Source: Pseudomonadota bacterium
GTDB lineage: Bacteria > Pseudomonadota > Gammaproteobacteria > Steroidobacterales > Woeseiaceae
Reading direction: 5' to 3'
Assembly (NCBI GenBank): GCA_022564475.1
Contig: JADFLJ010000006.1
Span: 1 to 33,914 of the forward strand
DNA: 33,914 nucleotides
This document shows, one piece after another, positions 8,256 to 15,273 of the stretch. The notes below the pieces were generated by a model that was given only the letters and a program-made list of their open reading frames with translations, did not search any database and was not told the origin of the DNA. Numbering within the stretch: position 1 is the stretch's first letter; every line of letters starts with the position of its first letter. A program made the translations under genes and the position numbers.

Positions 8256-9320
8256 ATGACGTTGACACCGGAACATAAGAGCAGCGTCGTCATCAGCCTG
8301 GCGGCTGTGATCGTGATTATCTATGGTCTGCAAATGGCCAAAGTTTTACTCGTGCCGTTTCTTCTGGCCGCGTTCCTCGCAATGATTACGGTCCGACCGA
8401 TGCTGTGGATGCAGCAGCGGCGCGTTCCGGCCGTGCTTGCCGCACTCATCATTGTCGGTTTCATGGCGCTGATCATCGTCGTCGCCGGCGCGATTCTCGG
8501 ACGTTCAATCGCTGATTTCACGGCGGCATTGCCGGAGTATCAGGAGCGCCTCGATTCCATGATTGACGGCTTCCTCGTCTTCGCCGTGGATCGCCTGGGA
8601 TTCGACGATTCGGTCGAGAGCATCGGCGACATGATCAACCCCGGTTGGGCAATGGGTTTCGCCGCGACGCTCCTGAACGGTTTGAAAGACGTACTGACGA
8701 ACGTGTTTCTGATCATCTTCACGATGATTTTCATCCTGCTGGAAGCCTCGAGTATTACTACAAAGGTAGAGGCGGCTTTCGGTAAAAGCGCCGACTCGCT
8801 CGAAAGGCCGCGCGTGTTCCTGGACAACCTGGGTCGCTATCTGGGTATTAAGACTGTGGTCAGTTTCGCCACGGGCCTGTGCGCATGGCTGCTCACGTGG
8901 TCGATCGGCCTCGACTTTCCATTGCTGTGGGCGATGCTGGCATTCTTGCTGAATTACCTGCCGACCATTGGTTCCATCATCGCAGCCGTGCCGGCGATCC
9001 TGTTGGCGCTGGTGCAACTGGGGCCCGGAGCAGCGGTTGCCACGCTGGCTGGATTTGCTGTGATAAACGTGGTCATCGGCAACGTCATCGAGCCCCGGCT
9101 GATGGGCTATGGCGTTGGAATATCGCCACTCGTGGTGTTCATCGGCTTGCTGTTTTGGGGCTGGGTATTTGGCCCTGTTGGCATGTTGTTGTCGGTGCCA
9201 CTCACGATGACGCTCAAGCTTGGCCTGGAAAGCGACGAGCGCACGCGCTGGATTGCGATTTTTCTGGGCTCGGAACGGGATGCGAAGCACGCGCTCGCAT
9301 CGCGAGCGGCTGCGGAGTAG
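8256..9320 (+). CDS. AI-2E family transporter (UPF0118/DUF20 permease)
   Basis: 354 residues with paired hydrophobic segments at the N-terminus, a hydrophilic middle part, and a group of helices at the C-terminus, the standard AI-2E family plan. The best family markers are NYLPTIGSIIAAVPAILLA, then NVVIGNVIEPRLMGYGVGISP and VFGPVGMLLSVPLT. Members include TqsA (AI-2 export) and Na+/H+ antiporter-like proteins; the substrate here is not predictable. Its last 107 bases overlap the 3' end of the MerR-family gene on the other strand, an unusually long convergent overlap, so the C-terminal tail of one or both proteins may be non-conserved. Confidence 0.92.
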   Translation: MTLTPEHKSSVVISLAAVIVIIYGLQMAKVLLVPFLLAAFLAMITVRPMLWMQQRRVPAVLAALIIVGFMALIIVVAGAILGRSIADFTAALPEYQERLDSMIDGFLVFAVDRLGFDDSVESIGDMINPGWAMGFAATLLNGLKDVLTNVFLIIFTMIFILLEASSITTKVEAAFGKSADSLERPRVFLDNLGRYLGIKTVVSFATGLCAWLLTWSIGLDFPLLWAMLAFLLNYLPTIGSIIAAVPAILLALVQLGPGAAVATLAGFAVINVVIGNVIEPRLMGYGVGISPLVVFIGLLFWGWVFGPVGMLLSVPLTMTLKLGLESDERTRWIAIFLGSERDAKHALASRAAAE

Positions 9321-9702
9321 CCATCAACTCATCGATAACAGGACATTCGTGCAGGGTCTCGTCGATGCACTTCGCCTCGAGACGCAGCAACGAGGATTCG
9401 AGTTGTTGCAAATCCCGCAACCGGGCTCGCACGTCGTCGATGTGCGCCAGTATCAAACGGTGTACGTCTTTGCAGGTCGAGTTTGGCGTATCGGCCAGGT
9501 TGGTCAATCGACGTACCTCGTTCTGGCTGAACCCCAGTGCCTTGCTGCGCAGGATGAACATCAGCCATTTTTGATGCGATGCGTCATAGCTTCGATAGCC
9601 ATTGGAGGACCGCATGGCGGGCGGCAGCAAGCCGATTTTCTCGTAGTAGCGAATAGTTTCTCGCGAGCAATCGCAGCTGTCTGCGAGGCGTCCGATACGC
9701 AT
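9214..9702 (-). CDS. MerR-family transcriptional regulator of the mercury-type cassette
   Basis: 162 residues. The N-terminal winged helix MRIGRLADSCDCSRETIRYYEKIGLL is typical MerR, followed by NGYRSYD and a coiled-coil dimerisation helix around 78-108. Cys77, Cys112 and Cys120 correspond to the metal-binding cysteines of MerR/PbrR-type sensors: the 35-residue gap between the first two equals Cys82-Cys117 of Tn501 MerR, while the last gap is 8 instead of 9 residues. This supports a thiol-coordinated soft-metal effector (Hg, Pb or Cd class). It is divergent from the GDCCVxC-merT genes with a MerR-type promoter between. The last ~35 residues (after IDEL) look like an extra, low-conservation tail antisense to the AI-2E gene. 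The specific metal cannot be settled by reading. Confidence 0.9.
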   Translation of the reverse strand: MRIGRLADSCDCSRETIRYYEKIGLLPPAMRSSNGYRSYDASHQKWLMFILRSKALGFSQNEVRRLTNLADTPNSTCKDVHRLILAHIDDVRARLRDLQQLESSLLRLEAKCIDETLHECPVIDELMATPQPLAMRARASHPVPSPEKSQSSACARRFPGQA

Positions 9703-9708
9703 GATTGC

Positions 9709-9739
9709 TTGACCTTGTAGTTACTACAGGGATTAGTCT
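9709..9739 (+). promoter_or_regulatory. MerR-type promoter/operator of the mercury-type cassette
   Basis: A -35 box TTGACC (9709-9714) and a -10 box TAGTCT (9734-9739) are separated by 19 bases, the lengthened spacer characteristic of MerR-regulated promoters. The spacer holds a dyad centred on 9722: CCTTGTAG / CTACAGGG with 7 of 8 positions paired (9713-9720 / 9724-9731). The architecture fits activation by DNA untwisting when the metal binds. The regulator gene begins 7 bases before the -35 on the other strand, so the same site can autoregulate it. Confidence 0.85.
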
Positions 9740-9774
9740 AACACGCTCTCTTTAAATGAGCGGAGAAGACCTCC

Positions 9775-9999
9775 ATGAGTAGCGCACCCGACCAGGTAGT
9801 TGAGCTGGAATCGACAATTACCTGCCCGATTTGCGGTCATGAGGAGACCGAAACCATGCTCACCAATGCCTGCCAGTTTTATTACCAGTGCGAGGGCTGC
9901 AGCGAGCTATTGCGACCACTGCCGGGTGATTGTTGCGTTTTTTGCTCTTACGGATCCGTCGTGTGTCCGCCCATACAGCTGGGCGATGGTTGCTGCTGA
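9775..9999 (+). CDS. GDCCVxC-domain small cysteine-rich protein
   Basis: 74 residues with 11 cysteines: CPIC (17-20), Cys33, CEGC (39-42), GDCCVFC (51-57), Cys64 and a terminal CC (73-74). GDCCVFCSYG followed by VxCPPIQ is the signature of the 'GDCCVxC domain-containing (seleno)protein' family, often found beside merT-like genes. The CxxC pairs suggest zinc or soft-metal binding; a role as a thiol metal carrier or chaperone for the adjacent transporter is inference. Here all family redox positions are Cys; there is no in-frame TGA within the motif. GGAG at 9762-9765 is the ribosome site. It is the first gene behind the MerR-type promoter, 10 bases before the transporter gene. Confidence 0.88.
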   Translation: MSSAPDQVVELESTITCPICGHEETETMLTNACQFYYQCEGCSELLRPLPGDCCVFCSYGSVVCPPIQLGDGCC

Positions 10000-10009
10000 G
10001 GGCCACAGA

Positions 10010-10384
10010 ATGAACAACGAGCAAAAAGTAGCAGCAACGACAGGTGGCGCAATCGGAGCGAGTGTCTTCGCGTCCTTCATCGGCCTTTGCTGCATCGGAC
10101 CGTGGGCCGTTGTGTTGTTCGGCGTGTCGGGTGCCGTAACAATGGCGCGTTGGGCGCCACTAAGACCTTACATTATTGTTGTCGCGGCCGTCTTACTGGC
10201 GTGGGCATTCTGGCGCGCTTACCGACCGCAAGAGAATTGTGACGACGGCTCGTGTCCGACAGGCCCGTCAACATGGCTGAAGGTCATGCTTTGGGTTGCG
10301 GCACTCATGCTTGTTACCGCTTTTCTTGCAGATGACCTGCAGTGGATACTGTTCGATGCAACGCCCGAAGGCTTAAGAAATTGA
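10010..10384 (+). CDS. merT: MerT-like mercuric ion transport protein
   Basis: 124 residues, three predicted membrane helices (about 13-31, 38-71 region and 89-108). The first helix carries the vicinal pair Cys27-Cys28 in LCCIGPWAVVLFGVSGA, equivalent to MerT Cys24-Cys25, which takes Hg(II) into the cytoplasm. The loop after helix 2 has Cys77 and Cys82 (NCDDGSC), equivalent to the second MerT cysteine pair. Both pairs are intact. I chose ATG 10010 because the in-frame upstream extension overlaps the GDCCVxC gene out of frame and has no membrane-start logic. The stop TGA overlaps the TTG start of the next gene. No merP or merA is in the window, so whether the substrate is mercury and what happens to it are open. 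Confidence 0.9.
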   Translation: MNNEQKVAATTGGAIGASVFASFIGLCCIGPWAVVLFGVSGAVTMARWAPLRPYIIVVAAVLLAWAFWRAYRPQENCDDGSCPTGPSTWLKVMLWVAALMLVTAFLADDLQWILFDATPEGLRN

Positions 10385-11712
10385 AAAGCATATTTTTGAT
10401 CGCGGTCCTGGCTGTTTCACTGCTTGCTTGCAGCGAGTCGCCGGCGCCTGTTCCTGCAGAGGCCGCGCCCGATGCCGCTCAGGACGCCCCATACGAGGTG
10501 ATCAGTGACGATCTGCAAAGCTTGAAGGATGCATTCAACGCGAACGAAGGTCGCGTACGCTTGCTGTTCCTGAGTGGCCCGACCTGTGGAATTTGTCTTC
10601 GCGGCATGGCAGATCTGAATGACGAGTTTTTGGCCGAGAGACAAAACGATGACCGGCTCGTAAGCTTTGTAGTACACGTCCCAACCATGGGTGCCAAAGA
10701 ACGGCATGTCATCGAAACAATCCCTCTGTTGCAGGGCCCGAGAATTCATCACTACTGGGAAGAATCGGGCATCATCGGACAACACTTCAGCGACACCATG
10801 GACGTCGCATTCTATGTCTGGGACTTCTGGGCGATCTACGGCCCGGACGCGCGGTGGGACGGGACCTTGCCACCGAAGCCACTGTATTACGAACATCAGC
10901 TTGGAGGCTCGGGAGGTTTCCCGCAGGAGTTACTCCTGGACGCAAAGCGTTTCGCTCAAAAAACCATGGCAGCGCTTGCTTCCGTCGATGCGAGTCGTTT
11001 CACAAATCAGGCCATGTCTTCTCAGAACCAATCCGGCCGCAATGCCGATGGCACGGAAATATCGGTCGTTGGCCAGCCGCGCAACGTAGCGGTTGCACTG
11101 CATATTCGGGGGCGAGGCGGATACGCGAACCTGAAACGTGTGCAAAGTGTTGTCTCTACAGGGCGCATAGAAACGGATTTTCAAGCCTTCGAGCTAACCG
11201 TCAGTAGGAGCAGACCGAATATTATTCAGCGCGACTTGCTGCTTATTGATGCATCTTCGACGGACGAGGCCGGAAAAACCAGCTCGGCCGCGGCAGCAGC
11301 ACAAAACAGGCGCTTGCTAAGTTCGCTTGAGACAACGCTTCTCGATACCTTCGAGTTCGACGGGCTGTTCGTCGAATGGCCCGCCAAAGGTCATGCAGTC
11401 GAAATGCTGGGGATGCGGAAGATTGGCGACATCCTCACCTGGAAACTGGCCTTGCAACAGAATGGTGGGCCTGATTGGTATATGTATGTGGACAGCCACA
11501 GTGGCGATGTCGTGCGCATGGAGATGTTTGATGAAGGAGACATTGCGCTAGCCATTGTACAAAGCGATTTTCGAGCATCCTCAGGAATTCGCTTCCCCTA
11601 TCGAATTGAGTACCGGGCTGCGGATGGCGCTGTTATTGCAACGGAAATTACCGATTCGATCATTCTTGAAGTCGACTTGTTCGAGATCGACGACGCAAAT
11701 GTGAGTCACTAA
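10381..11712 (+). CDS. Thioredoxin-fold lipoprotein with LolA-like C-terminal region
   Basis: 443 residues from a TTG start that overlaps the merT stop (TTGA), a translationally coupled arrangement. The TTG begins a lipoprotein signal with lipobox LLAC and Cys17; the in-frame GTG at 10342 would bury it. Residues ~40-200 look thioredoxin-like: LLFLSGPTCGIC with CxxC at 69-72, then RIHHYWEESGIIGQHFS, VAFYVWDFWAIYGPDARW and a C-terminal FPQELLLDAKRF. Residues ~215-443 are a beta-rich region resembling the LolA/LolB-type fold (repeated strands ending WYMYVDSHSGDVVRMEMFD and GIRFPYRIEYRAADG). I recognise no named family for the fusion. Likely periplasm-facing; it could reduce thiols or hand metal between envelope and MerT, which is inference. 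Confidence 0.82.
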   Translation: MKSIFLIAVLAVSLLACSESPAPVPAEAAPDAAQDAPYEVISDDLQSLKDAFNANEGRVRLLFLSGPTCGICLRGMADLNDEFLAERQNDDRLVSFVVHVPTMGAKERHVIETIPLLQGPRIHHYWEESGIIGQHFSDTMDVAFYVWDFWAIYGPDARWDGTLPPKPLYYEHQLGGSGGFPQELLLDAKRFAQKTMAALASVDASRFTNQAMSSQNQSGRNADGTEISVVGQPRNVAVALHIRGRGGYANLKRVQSVVSTGRIETDFQAFELTVSRSRPNIIQRDLLLIDASSTDEAGKTSSAAAAAQNRRLLSSLETTLLDTFEFDGLFVEWPAKGHAVEMLGMRKIGDILTWKLALQQNGGPDWYMYVDSHSGDVVRMEMFDEGDIALAIVQSDFRASSGIRFPYRIEYRAADGAVIATEITDSIILEVDLFEIDDANVSH

Positions 11713-12248
11713 TGGCGGCGACGGACCTGCAGCTTGAGGCGCCTGGGACCATAGCCAGACCGGGCCCGGCAGGATGCTTGGCGCGACTCGCGTTCGGCGC
11801 GATGTGTGTATTTTACGTGGTCGGGCTGATCGATGTGCAACACAGCATGCTGAACACCGCGGGACATATCCGCGGCGTGATCTGGAACGGAATCCTGCCG
11901 GGTCTTTTCCTCGTCAGCTACGTGGTTAATATTGGCTATTCCCGAGGCTGGAAAAAATGGCCGGCAATCGTCAGCGGCGGCGCACTCCTGCTCGTTGCCG
12001 CTTACGGATTCCATGCTCAGGGCATGCTGGAGACTGAGATACTGGCTCAGGCGATCTGGGTTTGGGAACTGTACATTTTCGCTCACCTCGGCCTGTCGTT
12101 TCTGCTGTCCGCTTTGCTTGGCACGCCCGGCTGCGAGATGCGGGCGATGCATGACCTGTGGGCGAAACTAGCGGGCAATCAAGCCAGAGAGCACTTGTGC
12201 CCGGTTGGCCCCTTGCGCAGTATTGACCGCTGGGAGTCCGGCCGCTAA
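11712..12248 (+). CDS. Four-helix membrane protein of the mercury-type cassette, unknown function
   Basis: 178 residues with four predicted membrane helices (about 24-40, 56-76, 84-100, 112-136). The start codon shares one base with the stop of the preceding lipoprotein gene (TAATG), so the two are tightly coupled. Polar residues inside or near helices include the His-containing segments DVQHSM and GHIRG and Glu119. The C-terminal tail carries Cys141 (GTPGCEMR) and Cys163 in EHLCPVGPL, ending in a Trp-Glu, and looks like the conserved part. I do not recognise a characterised family. Position suggests a partner of the MerT-like transporter or of the thioredoxin-like lipoprotein, for example in electron transfer or metal passage, but this is inference. 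Confidence 0.78.
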   Translation: MAATDLQLEAPGTIARPGPAGCLARLAFGAMCVFYVVGLIDVQHSMLNTAGHIRGVIWNGILPGLFLVSYVVNIGYSRGWKKWPAIVSGGALLLVAAYGFHAQGMLETEILAQAIWVWELYIFAHLGLSFLLSALLGTPGCEMRAMHDLWAKLAGNQAREHLCPVGPLRSIDRWESGR

Positions 12249-12284
12249 CGTCACCTGACCAGCAACATTAAAAGGTTGGATCCA

Positions 12285-13598
12285 ATGTCTCAACACGCAG
12301 ACAGGCTTGCTCTCAAACTCGCCGCTGCCGCGCTGTTGCTGGCGCTAATGTCGGCTTGCTCGGTGAACCCGGTGACCGGGGAGCGGCAATTCATGACCGT
12401 CAGCACTGAGTCTGATTTGCAGCTGGGTGAGCGCAATTACAGGCCCATGCAGCAATCGCAGGGCGGCTTGCACGATGTGGACCCGGTGCTGACAGCTTAC
12501 GTAAGCCGCGTCGGCGCAAAGCTTGCGGCAGAAAGCGGCGTGGCTCTGCCCTACGAGTTTGTCGTCCTTAATAATTCCGTACCCAACGCATGGGCGCTAC
12601 CGGGCGGCAAAATCGCGATCAATCGCGGCTTGTTGACGGAACTCCAGTCCGAGGCGGAGCTCGCGGCGGTATTGGGCCATGAAATCGTGCACGCAGCTGC
12701 CCGGCACAGTGCCCAGCAGCGTTCGCGCAGCATGATCATGGCGGGACTTGTTGTGGCGACGGCCGCGGTGGCGAGTGAGGGCGACTACGGTGATCTCGCC
12801 GTCGGCGGTGCGAGTACCGCCGCTGCGCTAATTACGCAGAAATACGGGCGTGGCGCGGAGCTTGAGTCGGACCGCTACGGCATGCAGTACATGTCCAAAG
12901 CCGGCTATGACCCGGTCGGCGCAGTGTATTTGCAAGCGACCTTTGTTCGGCTCAACGATAGCCATCAGCCGGACTGGGTGAGCGGTTTGTTTGCCTCCCA
13001 TCCACCGTCGCAGGATCGCGTAAACGCAAATCGTGCGACCGCCGCGATGCTGCCCGAGGGCGGTATTCTCGGCAAAGAGGCGTTCCAGCGTGCGATGCGA
13101 ATAACCCTGGACGCCGGCCCTGCGTATGCGGCCTATGACGAGGGGCGCAAGGCACTGTCCGAAAACAAACCTGAAGAAGCGCTGGCGCTGGCGAACAAGG
13201 CATTGAAACTGTTCCCTGAAGAAGCGAACTTTCATGCGTTACGCGGTGACGTTCGATTGCTAGAGCATAACTATGAGTGGGCTGTCACCAACTACACGCG
13301 TGCGCTCGATCGACGCGACGGATTTTTCTATTACTACGTACAGCGCGGAATTGCGAAGAAGGAGTTGCAACAAATCGACGGCTCTGTTTCCGACCTGGAG
13401 CGCAGTATTGAGCTCCTGCCCACGGTGCCGGCGCATTTCATGCTTGGTGAAATCTCGGAACAACGCGGGCAAACGACGGTCGCAATAAAACATTACAGGC
13501 TTATTTCGACGTCGGGCGGCAAATACGGCAAAGCGGCGGCAGAGGCGCTCGCAAGGCTTGAATCGGCCACGAATCCAGCAGCGAACGTCAGCCACTGA
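12285..13598 (+). CDS. M48-family metallopeptidase lipoprotein with TPR region (BepA-like)
   Basis: 437 residues. Lipobox MSAC gives a lipid-anchored Cys25, directly followed by NPVTGERQF, a frequent start of M48C lipoproteins. Zinc site: HEIVH at 132-136 and third ligand Glu194 in ESDRYG. The remainder (from about residue 275) is made of TPR-like helices (ALSENKPEEALALANKALKLFPEE, YTRALDRRDG). The plan matches BepA/YfgC-type proteases that act on outer-membrane proteins in the periplasm. ATG 12285 is preferred over TTG 12276 because AAAGG (12271-12275) is optimally spaced for it. The PDZ-protein gene follows 13 bases downstream. All catalytic residues are present, so an active protease is expected. 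Confidence 0.93.
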   Translation: MSQHADRLALKLAAAALLLALMSACSVNPVTGERQFMTVSTESDLQLGERNYRPMQQSQGGLHDVDPVLTAYVSRVGAKLAAESGVALPYEFVVLNNSVPNAWALPGGKIAINRGLLTELQSEAELAAVLGHEIVHAAARHSAQQRSRSMIMAGLVVATAAVASEGDYGDLAVGGASTAAALITQKYGRGAELESDRYGMQYMSKAGYDPVGAVYLQATFVRLNDSHQPDWVSGLFASHPPSQDRVNANRATAAMLPEGGILGKEAFQRAMRITLDAGPAYAAYDEGRKALSENKPEEALALANKALKLFPEEANFHALRGDVRLLEHNYEWAVTNYTRALDRRDGFFYYYVQRGIAKKELQQIDGSVSDLERSIELLPTVPAHFMLGEISEQRGQTTVAIKHYRLISTSGGKYGKAAAEALARLESATNPAANVSH

Positions 13599-13611
13599 GG
13601 TGACGCAGGCA

Positions 13612-14430
13612 ATGCCCAAACTCACGATCGCTGTCGTTGTTAGCCTGCTGGTCGGGTTTGCCATTGCAGCCCTTTATATCGATGTGCCGGAATCCATCCA
13701 GCCGGTTGCAACAGGTCTTGAGCCCAACACGAAATTCGACGAGCGCCTGCGGGCCCTCGAAACCGCCATCAATGTCGAACGCCAGGCCCGGCAGCTACTC
13801 GAAGAAGAAATCTTCAGTCTTTATGCGGAGCTGGAGTCGCTCGATGTTGTCAGGCAGGCCTTCGAAGTACAGCAATCTGCAATAGTGCGTGGCGAGACAG
13901 GCGACGCCATTGCGGAGGCCCGCAGAAGACAGCGCAGTGATCGACCGAGCGAAGCAGAGCAACGTCTCGCGAGGCTCACGGGCGCTGGTTTTTCAGCCGC
14001 CAGCGCCAGCTGGGTTGTTCGACGCGAGTCGGAATTGCAAATGGTGGTATTGCGGAACCAGTACGATTCGATGCGCACAGGCGAGCCAATGAACCCGATG
14101 AACCCGGGCCTGAACATGAATGCCATGTTGCGCGAGGAACTGGGAGATGTGCAGTACGAGATGTATCTGCAAGCTGGAGGCCGATCGACAGCCGTCGGCA
14201 TCGGGTCGGTGTTCGAGTCCTCCCCGGCGCAGACAGCGGGCCTGCGGCCCGGCGATGAAATCACTCACTACGATGGTGTACGCGTTTTCAGCTCCTACGA
14301 TTTGACCCGGCAGGCGATGCAGGGCAATGAGGGGGAGCGCGTTGTGGTCAGTTTCATGCGCGACGGAATCGCGATGCAAATCGTGATGCCGCGGGGACCG
14401 CTCGGCGTCAGCACACGAGGTCGGCGTTAG
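13612..14430 (+). CDS. Membrane-anchored PDZ-domain protein
   Basis: 272 residues. An N-terminal membrane anchor (about 4-23) is followed by a coiled-coil segment (about 40-85, Glu/Leu/Arg rich), a helical linker containing a Met-Asn-Pro repeat (EPMNPMNPGLNMNAM), and a C-terminal PDZ domain (about 185-265): GIGSVFESSPAQTAGLRPGDEI and DGVRVFSSYDL. The PDZ carries the usual GLxxGD substrate-loop motif. No protease triad is present, so it is probably an adaptor or a GspC-like scaffold rather than a protease. The start at 13612 places the anchor at the N-terminus and has a purine-rich GCAGG just upstream. Its position behind the M48 protease gene suggests a joint role in envelope protein quality control (inference). 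Confidence 0.82.
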   Translation: MPKLTIAVVVSLLVGFAIAALYIDVPESIQPVATGLEPNTKFDERLRALETAINVERQARQLLEEEIFSLYAELESLDVVRQAFEVQQSAIVRGETGDAIAEARRRQRSDRPSEAEQRLARLTGAGFSAASASWVVRRESELQMVVLRNQYDSMRTGEPMNPMNPGLNMNAMLREELGDVQYEMYLQAGGRSTAVGIGSVFESSPAQTAGLRPGDEITHYDGVRVFSSYDLTRQAMQGNEGERVVVSFMRDGIAMQIVMPRGPLGVSTRGRR

Positions 14431-14465
14431 CTGGAAGCCGCGTCAAAACTGGATAAAGATCGGCC

Positions 14466-14481
14466 CCCATTGCAGAATGGG
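14466..14481 (+). other. Short perfect hairpin ahead of the phosphatidylserine synthase gene
   Basis: CCCATT-GCAG-AATGGG forms a six-base-pair stem with a four-base loop in the 144 bases between the PDZ gene and the first conventional pssA start. There is no T-run, so it is not an intrinsic terminator. It may be an mRNA leader structure or chance. Confidence 0.35.
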
Positions 14482-14574
14482 CACTGTCCTATGTCAATCC
14501 TTCGGTGATCGGCCGTTTCCATTATCCGTTACAGCATTCCCAACAGCCTTACAGCCCTGAGTCTTGTTTTCGGG

Positions 14575-15258
14575 TTGTCATCCATTGTTTCGACGCAGTT
14601 TGGCAACCTGGAGCTTGCTGCCTGGATGATCGTCTGGTGCGGCCTGCTCGATACGCTCGATGGCATGGTGGCGAGGCTGTTGAAGGCGACATCGAACTTC
14701 GGCGCCGAATTCGATTCCATGTCGGATCTGATTTCCTTCGGCGTTGCGCCGTCGGTACTGGTATTGAATGCCGGCATCGAAATTGGCGGAGTGGAAGTCG
14801 AGTCTGGCCAGTTCTGGGTGCTGGCGGCGTCTTGCGGCGCTTTTACACTTGCCGGCGCCATGCGCCTGGCGAGATTCAATCTGGACACGTCGAAACCGCG
14901 TACCGGTTGGTTTGCAGGGATTCCGATTACGGTTGCCGGCGGTGGCTTGCTGTCCTCCCTGATTCTCGTGTTATTGCATCACGAAGCAATCGCGACAGGG
15001 ATGCCCCTGCAGCTTTACCTGCCTGTCCTGATGTTTGTGTTCGCTTTACTAATGATTTCGCGTCTTCGGTTTCCGAAAATGACGATCCGCAAGAGCAGAT
15101 TCATCAACGTATTTCAGTTCGCAAACCTGGCATTGATTTTCTATTGCGGCGTAACCCGTCGTTATCCTGAATACCTGTTCGGCATTGGCGTATTCTCACT
15201 GGTCGCCGGAATCATCGCGGGGCGAATAACACGGGACGCTGAACTCGACCAGGAATAA
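14575..15258 (+). CDS. pssA: CDP-diacylglycerol-serine O-phosphatidyltransferase (type II PssA)
   Basis: Membrane enzyme that makes phosphatidylserine from CDP-diacylglycerol and serine, the first step to phosphatidylethanolamine. The CDP-alcohol phosphotransferase motif is complete: DG-xx-AR-x8-G-xxx-D-xxx-D (DGMVAR...FGAEFDSMSD), followed by LISFGVAPS, typical of PssA. About seven hydrophobic segments follow. The listed TTG (14575) is the first conventional start in frame, but the conserved N-terminal segment SIPNSLTALSLVFG is encoded just before it (14533-14574) with no ATG/GTG/TTG before an in-frame TGA at 14506. The real start may be a rare ATT/ATC at 14521-14526, or a frameshift or sequence error joins it to the GTG at 14505. 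Function is sure; the 5' end is not. Confidence 0.85.
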   Translation: MSSIVSTQFGNLELAAWMIVWCGLLDTLDGMVARLLKATSNFGAEFDSMSDLISFGVAPSVLVLNAGIEIGGVEVESGQFWVLAASCGAFTLAGAMRLARFNLDTSKPRTGWFAGIPITVAGGGLLSSLILVLLHHEAIATGMPLQLYLPVLMFVFALLMISRLRFPKMTIRKSRFINVFQFANLALIFYCGVTRRYPEYLFGIGVFSLVAGIIAGRITRDAELDQE

Positions 15259-15273
15259 TAATCAGGAGTACGA

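Noticed and set aside
8505-9290. 261-codon minus-strand reading frame under the AI-2E permease gene
   Set aside because: Composition is His/Arg/Gln-rich as expected for the antisense of a membrane protein gene; no family resemblance.
9775-9999. GDCCVxC protein as a selenoprotein
   Set aside because: The family includes selenoproteins, but here every motif position is a Cys codon and the TGA at the end follows a natural CC C-terminus; no SECIS-like hairpin was evident right after it.
11709-12152. 147-codon minus-strand frame opposite the four-helix membrane protein
   Set aside because: Antisense shadow; the plus-strand gene has coupled start and clear membrane helices.
14505-15170. 221-codon plus-strand frame starting GTG 14505
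   Set aside because: It overlaps pssA in another frame and resembles no protein; only its first codons may matter if a +1 shift joins it to pssA.
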